Source of the DNA: Paraburkholderia kirstenboschensis
Lineage (GTDB): Bacteria > Pseudomonadota > Gammaproteobacteria > Burkholderiales > Burkholderiaceae
NCBI RefSeq assembly: GCF_904848585.1
Contig: NZ_CAJHCR010000004.1
Span: 542,132-606,131, forward strand
Direction: 5' to 3'
DNA length: 64,000 bases
Shown here: one piece after another, positions 32,713 through 41,746 of the stretch
How positions within the stretch are numbered: position 1 is the first letter of the stretch
How the letters are laid out: each line of letters opens with the position of its first letter
Program-made: the position numbers and the translations under genes
Notes under the pieces: generated by a model
Database searches by the model: none
Seen by the model: only the letters and a program-made list of their open reading frames with translations
Told to the model about the DNA's origin: nothing

Positions 32713-34116
32713 TCATTCTTCGAGCAACGCGTCCGCCGGCGCGGCCTCGCGTTGATGGCGCGTCAACAGAAAATAGACGTAGCCTAGCGCGAGGAAGATT
32801 GCGAACACCACTGCCACCAGAAAGTTGAAGTACACCATGGTCGCCAGACAGATCACCGCGGCCACCAGCGCGAACGCGGGGAACAGCGGAAACAGCGGCG
32901 CGCGGAACGGACGCTCCATGTTCGGCTCCGTGCGGCGCAGCTTGAATAGCGACAACATACTGATGATATACATCACGATAGCGCCAAACACGGACATCGT
33001 CACGATGTTCGCCGTGAGTGTCTGGCCGCCGAACTGGATCAGCTCGTCACTGTAGATCGCTGCGATGCCGATCACACCGCCAGCCAGAATCGCGCGATGC
33101 GGCGTCTTGAAGCGCGGATGCACTTTGGAAAGCCACTCCGGCAGATACCCCGCGCGTGCCAGCGCGAAAATCTGCCGCGAATAGCCGAGGATGATGCCGT
33201 GAAACGACGCGACCAGACCGAACAGGCCGAGCCACACGAGCATATGCATCCAGCCGCTATTTTCGCCGACGATGAACTTCATCGCTTGAGGCAACGGATC
33301 GTTGATGTTCGATAGCTTGGTCCAGTCGCCGGCCGCGCCTGCGAACACCATCACACCGATGGCCAGCACCACGAGCGTCAGGATGCCGGCGACGTAGGCA
33401 ATCGGGATTGAGCGCTTCGGGTTTTTCGCTTCTTCCGCGGCCATTGCAACGCCTTCGATTGCGAGGAAGAACCAGATCGCGAACGGGATGGCCGCGAACA
33501 TGCCGTTGAACGAGCCCATGCTGAAGGTATCCGCGCCGGCCCAGCCGCCTTTCGTGAAGTTAGACCACTGGAAGCCGGGCGATACGACGCCCATGAAGAC
33601 AAGCAGTTCGAAAATCGCGAGCAACGTCACGCACAACTCGAACGCCGCCGCGATCTGCACGCCAACGATATTCAACGCCATGAAGACGAGATACGCGCCC
33701 ATCGCCGCGTGTTTCGGCTCGAGGCCTGGAAACTGCACGTGCAGATAAGCGCCGATTGCGAGCGCAATGGCCGGTGGCGCGAACACGAATTCGACGAGCG
33801 TCGCCGCGCCGGCCAGATAGCCGCCAGTCGGACCGAACGCGTGACGCGCATAAGCGAACGGGCCGCCCGCGTGTGGAATCGACGTGGTGAGTTCGGTGAA
33901 GCTGAAGATGAAGGTCGTGTACATCGCGGCAATAAAAATCGCCGTGATGACGAAGCCGAGCGTACCCGCGCTCGCCCATCCATAGCTCCAGCCAAAATAT
34001 TCGCCGGAGATCACGAGTCCAACCGCGATCCCCCATAGCTGCCACGTGCCGAGCGTCTGCTTCAACTCGTGATGCGTGACTTTACCGACGTGCTGACCGT
34101 TGGATTCTGATTTCAT
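32713..34116 (-). CDS. eat: Ethanolamine permease (APC superfamily)
   Basis: A 467-residue inner-membrane transporter with about 12 hydrophobic segments. The start MKSESNGQHVGKVTHHELKQ is followed by WGIAVGLVISGEYFGWSYGW, the signature of the Eat ethanolamine permease branch of amino-acid/polyamine transporters. Start 34116 is preferred over the frame start at 34233. It is the first gene of the operon with eutB (43 bp) and eutC, so uptake and cleavage are co-expressed. Confidence 0.93.
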   Translation of the reverse strand: MKSESNGQHVGKVTHHELKQTLGTWQLWGIAVGLVISGEYFGWSYGWASAGTLGFVITAIFIAAMYTTFIFSFTELTTSIPHAGGPFAYARHAFGPTGGYLAGAATLVEFVFAPPAIALAIGAYLHVQFPGLEPKHAAMGAYLVFMALNIVGVQIAAAFELCVTLLAIFELLVFMGVVSPGFQWSNFTKGGWAGADTFSMGSFNGMFAAIPFAIWFFLAIEGVAMAAEEAKNPKRSIPIAYVAGILTLVVLAIGVMVFAGAAGDWTKLSNINDPLPQAMKFIVGENSGWMHMLVWLGLFGLVASFHGIILGYSRQIFALARAGYLPEWLSKVHPRFKTPHRAILAGGVIGIAAIYSDELIQFGGQTLTANIVTMSVFGAIVMYIISMLSLFKLRRTEPNMERPFRAPLFPLFPAFALVAAVICLATMVYFNFLVAVVFAIFLALGYVYFLLTRHQREAAPADALLEE

Positions 34117-34382
34117 CGGGCGCTCCGTGAGTTTGCCGCTTGCTCGATGCCGCAAGGCTTTGCGGTGCGTGGGCGGGCAGGCTTTCGCCGATGGTAGTGA
34201 GCCATTATTCGAGGTGTTATCGAAATTCGGCAAAGTTTTGCGCGGCGTATGTCAACGGGCGCTTAACTCGTTGAGCGTGAAAATGCGCTTCAGATTCGCA
34301 GGATTTGGTAAACGAGTGCGTGGTACTTTCGTTTCAATTCCTCTGCTTGCACCCCATTGACGACCTGTACGCCGGCAATAAC

Positions 34383-35249
34383 ATGAACGAATCAGCTAAT
34401 CGCGCCCGCTACGAAACACGGCTTGGCCGCGTGCTCGACCATATCTACGATCATCTCGACGAGCCGTTGGACATCGATCGACTTGCGGAAATCGCGTGCT
34501 TGTCGCCGTATCACTGGCACCGGATTTATCAGGCGATGTATGGCGAAACGGTGGCTACGACCGTTCGACGCTTACGCCTGCATCGCGCGGCCGGCTATCT
34601 GGCGAATGGAACGATGCCGATCACAGAAATCGCTTCGCGCTCCGGATATAGCAGCCTGCAATCCTTTTCCCGCACGTTTCGCGCGACATTCGGCGTGCCG
34701 CCCGCGCAATATCGCAACGAAGGCACGCATAGCCGGTTTCGGCCGGCGCTCTCAGGAGACACGCAAATGACGATGCATGAAGTGGTGATCCGTCAAGTCG
34801 AGCCGATGGAGATTTTGTCGGTCGATCATGTCGGGCCGTATATGCAAATCGGCAAAGCGTTCGATGCGCTGTTCGGCTGGCTGGCCAGACACAATCTGCT
34901 CGCGGCGGATATGCGCATGATCGGCATTTACTACGACGATCCGGGCGTCGTGGAGCAGGACGAGCTGCGTTCGAAGGCCGGGGTGCTGTTGCCTCGTCCG
35001 GTTCGGATGGCGGTGACGGCGAGTCCGCCTGTGTCGGTCGCGCAGGTGCGCGGCGGCGAATATGCAGTGTTGCGGCACAAAGGCCCGTACAGCGATATGC
35101 GTGCGGCTTATGAGTGGCTATACGGGACGTGGCTTGTGCAGTCAGGGCGTGAAGCCGCCGATGCGCCCGTGTTCGAGGAGTATTTGAATAGTCCCAAGGA
35201 GACCGCGCCTACCGAGTTGCTTACGGAGATCTGTTTGCCGCTGGTTTGA
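34383..35249 (+). CDS. AraC-family regulator with GyrI-like effector domain
   Basis: A 288-residue protein. An N-terminal AraC double HTH occupies residues 10-115 (LDIDRLAEIACLSPYHWHRI; MPITEIASRSGYSSLQSFSR). A GyrI-like small-molecule-binding domain (VVIRQVEPMEILSVDHVGPY; YAVLRHKGPYSDMRAAYEWL) covers about 135-288. This is the Rob/SbmC-type architecture of multidrug-responsive regulators. It is divergent from the permease gene with 266 bp between them. It marks the end of the conserved block; the DNA after it is accessory. Confidence 0.88.
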   Translation: MNESANRARYETRLGRVLDHIYDHLDEPLDIDRLAEIACLSPYHWHRIYQAMYGETVATTVRRLRLHRAAGYLANGTMPITEIASRSGYSSLQSFSRTFRATFGVPPAQYRNEGTHSRFRPALSGDTQMTMHEVVIRQVEPMEILSVDHVGPYMQIGKAFDALFGWLARHNLLAADMRMIGIYYDDPGVVEQDELRSKAGVLLPRPVRMAVTASPPVSVAQVRGGEYAVLRHKGPYSDMRAAYEWLYGTWLVQSGREAADAPVFEEYLNSPKETAPTELLTEICLPLV

Positions 35250-35894
35250 TCGCCTTCCGTGACCTTCGTTACCTGCGTGCATGTTTGCGCAGCGGGCTTG
35301 GCGGATGCCTCTCTGGTTTTTATAGTCCTTGTATATGTATACGTAGTAATAGTTAACAAGCAGTGCACCTGGCTGTGGATAACCTCGAACCTCGTTTATG
35401 GATCAAGGGCTTGCCGAGTCCATAACCCTGCGCGGTAAACGTGAACAGCGCCTGGGAGCCAGGGAGAAGTTTTGGCAGGTCTCGCTGCCTGCGGTATTTA
35501 TCAAGGTTTCGCTCACAAGGTGTGAGGATGCTTTTACACGAGTTGTCCAAAGGCGGGTGTGGATAACTTGCACGCCACTCGGTGACTACGGAAGCAGCGG
35601 AGTCGTTGTCGGACTCATGCGGTAATTCCCGCATTTCGGAAGCGGCGGTGTGTTGCAAGATTGTTTCGGAGTACCAAGGCATTGACAAGGTTTGGCGGCA
35701 TCGCATATCTTTCCGTCGCGGGACGGCTGGTCAAGCTTGCTCAGGTGCGGGCAGCTTACGTTCCGGGCACTACGGGGTTACCCCGTGGATATGAATGACC
35801 TCCGCAGTTCGTCGCATGAGCCTGATTTGCGCGTTGCGCAATGCAGCTCACGCAGCACAAGACGCGTTGACTGGTCGCCCCGCTCTCTTGCCCC
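35250..35894. other. 645-bp structured noncoding region before the reverse transcriptase
   Basis: No coding sequence is convincing here. Several hairpins are visible: CCTGG-GAG-CCAGG (35451), CTCAC-N5-GTGAG (about 35511), ATGCGG-N6-CCGCAT (about 35617), CCGTC-GCGG-GACGG (about 35713), ACGGGG-TTA-CCCCGT (35772-35786) and TTGCGC-GTT-GCGCAA (about 35827). Two perfect DnaA-box-like 9-mers (TGTGGATAA) lie at 35374 and 35558. An AT-rich segment at 35325-35360 is the likeliest promoter. Confidence 0.6.
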
Positions 35895-35911
35895 ATGTCG
35901 TTATCCACGCT
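35556..35911 (+). ncRNA. Candidate retron-type ncRNA (msr-msd) locus
   Basis: A 12-nt inverted pair flanks a hairpin-rich segment just before the reverse transcriptase. GGTGTGGATAAC at 35556-35567 pairs with GTTATCCACGCT at 35900-35911 (10 Watson-Crick pairs plus 2 G-U). A nested pair CTCATGCG (35614-35621) / CGCATGAG (35813-35820) lies inside. This is the a1/a2 layout of retrons, but the outer right arm overlaps the annotated RT start, and no branching-G context can be verified by eye. The boundary is provisional. Confidence 0.3.
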
Positions 35912-37238
35912 GCAAACCGTCACTAATGCGATAGCCAATGCCATGCTGGCGGGACCGCCCGAACCCGCTGCGATTGTGGAGCGGATGACGTGTGCGCTGG
36001 GGGAGCCAGCGGACTGGATGAAAGGTCTGGCGTCCAGGGTTGCGCAACGTTTTGCCGCGCGTTGGGATAGCGTCGATCCGTCGGCGATATCAAAGGTCGT
36101 TGCGGAGACGACGGGCTTTGTCTCCGCATGGAGAAGCGAGACGCCGCCTCGCGTCGTTCGCACTCTGATTCGCCCGCCTTCACAGCGACCCGCGCCGCCA
36201 TGGTTACAAGACGCGGTGTTGCCGCAACTGGCGACGCTTGCCGAGCTGGCTGCGTGGCTGGAAGTCGAACCCGATGAGCTCGACTGGTTTGCCGACCACT
36301 GGCGCGTCCCGGCGCAGCAGGCGGCCACGCCACTACATCACTACTCGTACATGGTGGCCGATAAGCGTGACGGTCGATGCCGGATCATCGAGATTCCCAA
36401 GTCGCGTTTGCGGGGCTTGCAGCGTAAAGTGCTGCGCGGCCTGCTGGACAAGATTCCTCCTCACGACGCGGTGCACGGTTTTCGACGCGGTCGGAGCACG
36501 GTGAGCTTTGCCGCTCCTCATGTGGGGAAAGCGGTTGTGATTCGCTTCGATCTCACGGATTTTTTTGCATCCATACATGCCGGGCGAGTTTACTCAGTCT
36601 GGCGGAGTTTGGGTTTTCCGAAGGGCGTTGCGCGGTCTTTGACGGGCCTGTGTACCAATCGGGTGCCGAGTGGCCGTTTACTCGCGCCGGATCTGCGCGA
36701 AAAAACCGACTGGCAGGAGCGCCAACGGTATCGGAATCGGCATCTGCCGCAAGGGGCGCCGACTTCGCCTGCGCTCGCGAACTTATGCGCTTATCGGATG
36801 GACATGCGGCTTGCCGGCTTGGCGCGGTCTGTGGGAGCAAGTTACACGCGATATGCGGACGATCTCGCGTTTTCCGGTGGTGACGATTTGGCGCGAATGG
36901 CGACGCGTCTCTCGATTCGGGTGGCGGCGATTGCTATCGAGGAAGGGTTCGCGGTCAATTTGAGGAAGACGCGCGTGATGCAACGCGGCGCACGGCAGCA
37001 GCTTGCTAGTGTGGTCGTGAATCAGCATGTGAATGTTGCGCGCTCGGAGTTCGATGCTTTAAAGGCGGTTCTTACAAATTGTGCGAAGTTGGGCGTGGAG
37101 TCGCAGAACCGGGATGGGCATCCAGATTTCCGCTCGCACCTGGCTGGGCGGCTAGCGCATGTCGAGATGGTGAATGCGGCGAGAGGGGCGAAGTTGAGGA
37201 GGATTTTTGGGCGGATCGTGTGGGGACGATCAGGCTGA
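35895..37238 (+). CDS. Retron-like reverse transcriptase
   Basis: A 447-residue RNA-directed DNA polymerase. Residues 1-145 form an extra N-terminal region. The RT core follows: RFDLTDFFASI (domain 1-2), LPQGAPTSPALANL (domain 4) and YTRYADDLAFSG with the catalytic YADD. The retron hallmarks are changed: the NAxxH position reads FAAPH, and the VTG position reads LAS in QQLASVVVN. No effector gene lies downstream on its strand. The layout resembles stand-alone retrons with long N-terminal regions such as Myxococcus Mx162. The start ATG at 35895 overlaps a repeat; MLAGPPEP at 35943 is an alternative. Confidence 0.88.
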   Translation: MSLSTLQTVTNAIANAMLAGPPEPAAIVERMTCALGEPADWMKGLASRVAQRFAARWDSVDPSAISKVVAETTGFVSAWRSETPPRVVRTLIRPPSQRPAPPWLQDAVLPQLATLAELAAWLEVEPDELDWFADHWRVPAQQAATPLHHYSYMVADKRDGRCRIIEIPKSRLRGLQRKVLRGLLDKIPPHDAVHGFRRGRSTVSFAAPHVGKAVVIRFDLTDFFASIHAGRVYSVWRSLGFPKGVARSLTGLCTNRVPSGRLLAPDLREKTDWQERQRYRNRHLPQGAPTSPALANLCAYRMDMRLAGLARSVGASYTRYADDLAFSGGDDLARMATRLSIRVAAIAIEEGFAVNLRKTRVMQRGARQQLASVVVNQHVNVARSEFDALKAVLTNCAKLGVESQNRDGHPDFRSHLAGRLAHVEMVNAARGAKLRRIFGRIVWGRSG

Positions 37239-37411
37239 GGCGGTGCGTGGGGTTAGATGGGCGAGACGGTGGTGCGGGTAATGGATGCTGGTTTATCTGG
37301 GCAATACACCGTTCGCCACATCACTTGTTGCGGAAAATTATCAAGCTCCAACGCGGACTGACGCCTATGAACAAGATGCGTCTGCTTCCGACGTAAGCCA
37401 GAGCGGGAAAA

Positions 37412-37778
37412 TTAGCTGCGGTCGCTGAAAAGGGCCACCCCTTCACCAAAATCAAGAAGCTCTCGGTCGTATAACATGTGCAGGTCGCGGCGAAGCAAGA
37501 TACCGTCCTCAGCCGCGTTATGGCCTTCGCGCCATTTGCGACCACGAAGGTGCGCCGCTTCAAGCGCCTCCGGAATGTCGCAACCAGAGATGGCACATTG
37601 ACCAACCGTAAGCAGCAAACATTGCCTTTCGGAACGCAGGCTGTTCGGGACGTGTTTCCACAAGTAGAAACCGAGCAAGGCGTTCGTCGCTGTCGGCGTC
37701 TTCCTCGTCGGCTGTCTCGGTATTACCTTCCTCGATGTCAGGTGGTCTGTTAATATCCTTGTAGAGACCGATTTTCAA
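37412..37778 (-). pseudogene. HNH endonuclease, frameshifted
   Basis: Two overlapping minus-strand frames together spell one HNH protein. The upstream frame gives the N-terminal part ending RPEQPAFRKAMFAAYG. The downstream frame continues CAISGCDIPEALEAAHL, HNAAEDGILLRRDLH and MLYDRELL, i.e. the CxxxxC, AH, N and H elements of an HNH nuclease. Removing one A of the run near 37604 would join them as AAYGGQCAISGC. The N-terminal start is a TTG at 37778, so the 5' end is uncertain. It is convergent with the reverse transcriptase. A sequencing error cannot be excluded. Confidence 0.7.
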
Positions 37779-39005
37779 TGAAGAAGACCTTTTACGTTTG
37801 CGTTTATCGTAGCTGCATGGCTGGCCATTAATACGAATATTGCGAAACTACCGAATCGAGTCCCGGCAGGGATGAATGGCTGTCATACTTGAAACAACAT
37901 TATTTCGATATCTCGGATGGGCAGGGACACCGTCCTGATCCGGGCAGCATGGAATGGCTTGGCTCCGTCGAGAGGCAAAGATTCCCCATTCGCAACAATT
38001 TTCAGTTCGCTAACGCTGCGAATTCATCCAGCGCCAACTCTAACAACATACCTTATCATCAACGTCGCATTAGGGTTGGTCATCGTACTTTGAATGTCTC
38101 CACGTCTAGTCGAGCACTCTACTAGCGATCCCGCCGGCTCGCAAAATTGCGGGGACGTCGGATTGCATGCGATTGGCATCATGACCATTGAGGAATTCGT
38201 TTGTTCAATCTATCTTTCTAGTTCTTGGGGCATGCGCTGCTGTGCATTCTTGGGCGCAGACGTCCGGAGCAGGTCGCGCAGTTGTTCAAATTCTCGCCGG
38301 CGCGCTATCGATGTTCAATGTGGGCGGGTGCAAACAGACGGCGTCACGTTTAACGTTGCGTTGAGTTGCGTTGAACGGCTTGCATTGTGATCAATGCTAT
38401 GGCTCCCGCAACGCTTACCACGCTGATTCCACCGTGACGGGTCAACCTGTCGACCGAATCATTAGTGGGAACTTTAATGGCGGTTTTTCCGAACCCGCAT
38501 CGGTGTCAATGTATGACTTTCGGAACCATCCGCCCTGGTTTATCGGTGAGCGACAGGCTACATGTCGATGATGTTTGTTGGTCGGATGACGTTGTTTTCC
38601 TGCGCGCGAACGCGAGACGGTACATATTCGCACACGGTAGGCTATCGCGTTCGCAACTGCCAGCCAGCACAACTCCATAAGTCGCATCGCAAGTGCCACC
38701 CGTAAGCACTTATAAGTCGAGCGGTTATCTTCTGCTCCCTGGCTTGTGTTTCTCCGCTCGGCAAGGGATTCGTTTTTAAGGCAACTCATTGTCGCGAGTC
38801 CCATTTTTCCCATTGGGGCCGATTACCGTAACGCGCAGATGTCAAGGAAAATATTTCCGATTTGTGGAATTTAACAATTTGATCGGGACGTATTTCTCGT
38901 CGCCGCCGCCTTTACCAGAAACGAATAAAGAATGTTTACTATCCTCTATCATCAGACTTAGAATCTGCGGCGGGAAACAGTACGTGACAAGACGGGGTGC
39001 TAAAA
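37779..39005. other. About 1.2 kb without a recognisable gene
   Basis: Lower GC than the surroundings, with only short unrelated frames on both strands and no motif I can name. The last 100 bp should carry the promoter of the vgrG operon. It may be degraded DNA between two acquired modules. Confidence 0.6.
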
Positions 39006-41714
39006 ATGGGCGCAGCTGACCTGATCGAACAAATTCGTTCGGGAATCTTCCAGAATGAGCGTTTGCTTAAACTGGATACACCTATCGGTGCAAATGCGTT
39101 GCTCGTCCAGCGGGCAGTGGGAACGAGTCGCATAGGTCGCGATTACGCATTTACCGTCGACGTCGCGTCTACAGACGAAAACATCGAGCTCAAACGGCTT
39201 ATCGCGCAGCCCGTTACGCTATGGATCCAGCAAACCGACAAATCGTATCGGCCAGTGCACGGCTTCGTTCACACCGCTCGCCGGCTCGGCTCGGATGGCG
39301 GGCTGACCAGCTATCAAATCGCATTTGCATGCTGGTTGCATTTTCTGCGCTTCAGGCGTGATGCGCGCATCTGGCAGGACGTGACGGTTGATGAAATTAT
39401 TACCAACGTATTCAATCAGCATCCTCAAGCCCAAGGCGCTTTTCGCTTTGCGCTGAATAAGCCGCTTCAGCCGCGGTCATTCTGCGTTCAGTACGAAGAC
39501 GACTGGAATTTCGTCAATCGTTTGATGGAAGCTGAAGGCTGGTACAGCTATTTTGAACAGGCCAAAGACGGACAGTCGCACAAGTTGGTGGTGACGGACA
39601 ATCTGGATTCGTTCAAACCTGCTTCACCGCAAAGCGTGGCGTTCTATCGGGCGGGCACAAACAGCGAAACCGACGCGCTCGTTCAATGGTCCGGCACCCG
39701 AACGCTGCAAAGCACCTCGCTTGTCACGAGTACATTCGACTATAAATCGCCGCAATATGCAAAAGGCACCAATATCCCGACGGTCGGCAATCAAGGTTCA
39801 TTGCCTTCGCAGGCGGAAGTCTATGAATATTCCGGTGCGTACACTTATCGCGAGCAGGACCGTGGCGACGCGCTTTCGAAGATCCGCATGGAAGAGTGGG
39901 AGTCGCGCGCAAAGCGTTTCTATGGCGTAGGCGCAGTGCGGCGGCTCGATGCAGGGCAGTGGTTTGAACTCGTCGATCATCCGGATCATTCAGGCGGCAA
40001 CGAGCAGGAGCGGCAATTCGCCGTGCTCGCAGTGGAGTGGGTGATCGAGAACAATCTGCCGGTATCACGCAGCGGTGCCGATTTCCCGCATAGTCTCCAG
40101 ACCAAGGTCAAAACTACGCGCGCCAATTTCGGCCCTGCGCAGCCGTCCGCGCTGATTCCGAGCGGCGACGGCAGCACGGGGTTCTTCATGGCGACCATTG
40201 AGGCTCAGCGGCGCAGCATTCCCTTTCGCAGTCCGTTGGAGCATCACAAACCCGTCATGCCGACGCAGACCGCAACGGTTGTCGGTCCCCCGGGCGAAGA
40301 AGTCTTTACGGACTCGTTGAATCGCGTGAAGATCCGCATGCACTGGGACCGGATCAATAGCGGCGACGAAAAGGCATCCTGCTGGGTGCGCGTGTCATAC
40401 CCGAATGCCGGCAGCAACTGGGGCGGCGTGTTCGTGCCGCGCATCGGTCAGGAAGTCATCATCACGTATATTGACGGCGATCCTGACCGGCCGCTCATCA
40501 CAGGCCGCGTCTATAACTCCGCAAGCTCGCCGCAGTGGCACACCCAAGGCCAGTTGTCCGGCTATAAGTCGAAGGAACATAAAGGCTCGGGGTATAACCA
40601 GCTAGTGCTCGACGATTCCACCGGCCAGAATCGCGTGCAGCTTTACAGCACGCAAACTGCAGCACAGTTAAATCTCGGCTATCTGGTCTCGCAAACCGAC
40701 AACACGCGTGGCGCATTCCGCGGCACCGGCTTCGAACTTGCCACCGACGCATACGGCGCGATCCGCTCGCAGAAAGGTCTCTATATCAGCACGTTTGGCC
40801 GTCCGGCCGCGAGCGGTGAACAACTCGACGCCACCGAAGCGCGCGGTCAGTTGACCGCAGGTCAGCAGTTGTTGAGCGCAACGGCGGACACTGCGCAACA
40901 ACACGGTGCAGCCGAGATGCAAGCGATCGACTCGCTGAAGACCTTCACAAATGCCACCCAGTCGAGCTACGGCGGAAGCGCTTCGCCTGCCTTGCCGGCT
41001 TCCTCCGCGCAAGGACAGGAGACGTCAGGCGGCACTGGGCAAGCCAACGGCTTCAGCGATCCCGTGCTGTTGCTCGCTTCACCCAAAGGCGTAGGAATCA
41101 CCACGCCGGAGAGCGTCCATATCCATGCGGGCGAGAACGCGACGATATCCGCGAACACCGATATCAATGTTGCGATCGGCAAGAGCCTCGTCGCAAATGC
41201 GGTCGATAAGATCAGCCTGTTCGCATACAAGCTCGGCATGAAACTGATCGCCGCGCGCGGCAAGCTCGAGATTCAGGCGCAGACAGGCGGCATTGACGTG
41301 CTTGCGAGCAAAGGCATCAAGATTTCATCCTCCACCGATGCCATCCAGTTGAGTGCGGAAAAAGAAATTCTGCTCACGTCGGGCGGTGCCTATATCCGCA
41401 TCAGCGGCGGAAACATTCAGGTTCACGCGCCGGGCCAGGTGGATATCAAAGGCTCCGAACATTCGTTCACCGGCCCGACGCGCTACGACGGGCAACCCGC
41501 GGCATTGCCCAAGAGTGTGGTCAACGACCAGCAATTCATCCTGAAGGACGAGACCACCGGCAACGTGATGCCGCTCGCGCCTTACCGCATTGAAAGCGGC
41601 GATGGTCAGGTGCTGGCCCGCGGCATTACCGACGCCGAGGGCAAAACCGTGCGGGTCTTCACCGGTACTAAGGAACAGGAGTTGAAGATGTTCCATGAGG
41701 ACGACTGGGTCTAG
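39006..41714 (+). CDS. vgrG: Type VI secretion tip protein VgrG
   Basis: A 902-residue spike protein. The gp27/gp44-like base (about 1-370) has YTFTVDVAS-like and QYEDDWNFVNRLMEAEGWYS segments. A gp5 OB domain follows (VKIRMHWDRIN, CWVRVSYPNAGSNWGGVFVP, GDPDRPLITGRVYN). The C-terminal DUF2345 beta-helix (about 690-830: VLLASPKGVGITTPESVHI, then HIHAGEN) is capped by a 60-residue tail starting FILKDETTG. A GTG at 38997 is in frame; I prefer the ATG at 39006, 8 nt after GGGG. It starts a cargo operon running to about 49.3 kb. Confidence 0.95.
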   Translation: MGAADLIEQIRSGIFQNERLLKLDTPIGANALLVQRAVGTSRIGRDYAFTVDVASTDENIELKRLIAQPVTLWIQQTDKSYRPVHGFVHTARRLGSDGGLTSYQIAFACWLHFLRFRRDARIWQDVTVDEIITNVFNQHPQAQGAFRFALNKPLQPRSFCVQYEDDWNFVNRLMEAEGWYSYFEQAKDGQSHKLVVTDNLDSFKPASPQSVAFYRAGTNSETDALVQWSGTRTLQSTSLVTSTFDYKSPQYAKGTNIPTVGNQGSLPSQAEVYEYSGAYTYREQDRGDALSKIRMEEWESRAKRFYGVGAVRRLDAGQWFELVDHPDHSGGNEQERQFAVLAVEWVIENNLPVSRSGADFPHSLQTKVKTTRANFGPAQPSALIPSGDGSTGFFMATIEAQRRSIPFRSPLEHHKPVMPTQTATVVGPPGEEVFTDSLNRVKIRMHWDRINSGDEKASCWVRVSYPNAGSNWGGVFVPRIGQEVIITYIDGDPDRPLITGRVYNSASSPQWHTQGQLSGYKSKEHKGSGYNQLVLDDSTGQNRVQLYSTQTAAQLNLGYLVSQTDNTRGAFRGTGFELATDAYGAIRSQKGLYISTFGRPAASGEQLDATEARGQLTAGQQLLSATADTAQQHGAAEMQAIDSLKTFTNATQSSYGGSASPALPASSAQGQETSGGTGQANGFSDPVLLLASPKGVGITTPESVHIHAGENATISANTDINVAIGKSLVANAVDKISLFAYKLGMKLIAARGKLEIQAQTGGIDVLASKGIKISSSTDAIQLSAEKEILLTSGGAYIRISGGNIQVHAPGQVDIKGSEHSFTGPTRYDGQPAALPKSVVNDQQFILKDETTGNVMPLAPYRIESGDGQVLARGITDAEGKTVRVFTGTKEQELKMFHEDDWV

Positions 41715-41746
41715 GAACACAACCACATAACGGGCGAGTTGAGACC

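Noticed and set aside
35374..35570. Possible replication origin from DnaA-box-like 9-mers
   Set aside because: Only two perfect boxes, no AT-rich unwinding element with repeats, no dnaA/dnaN or repA gene nearby.
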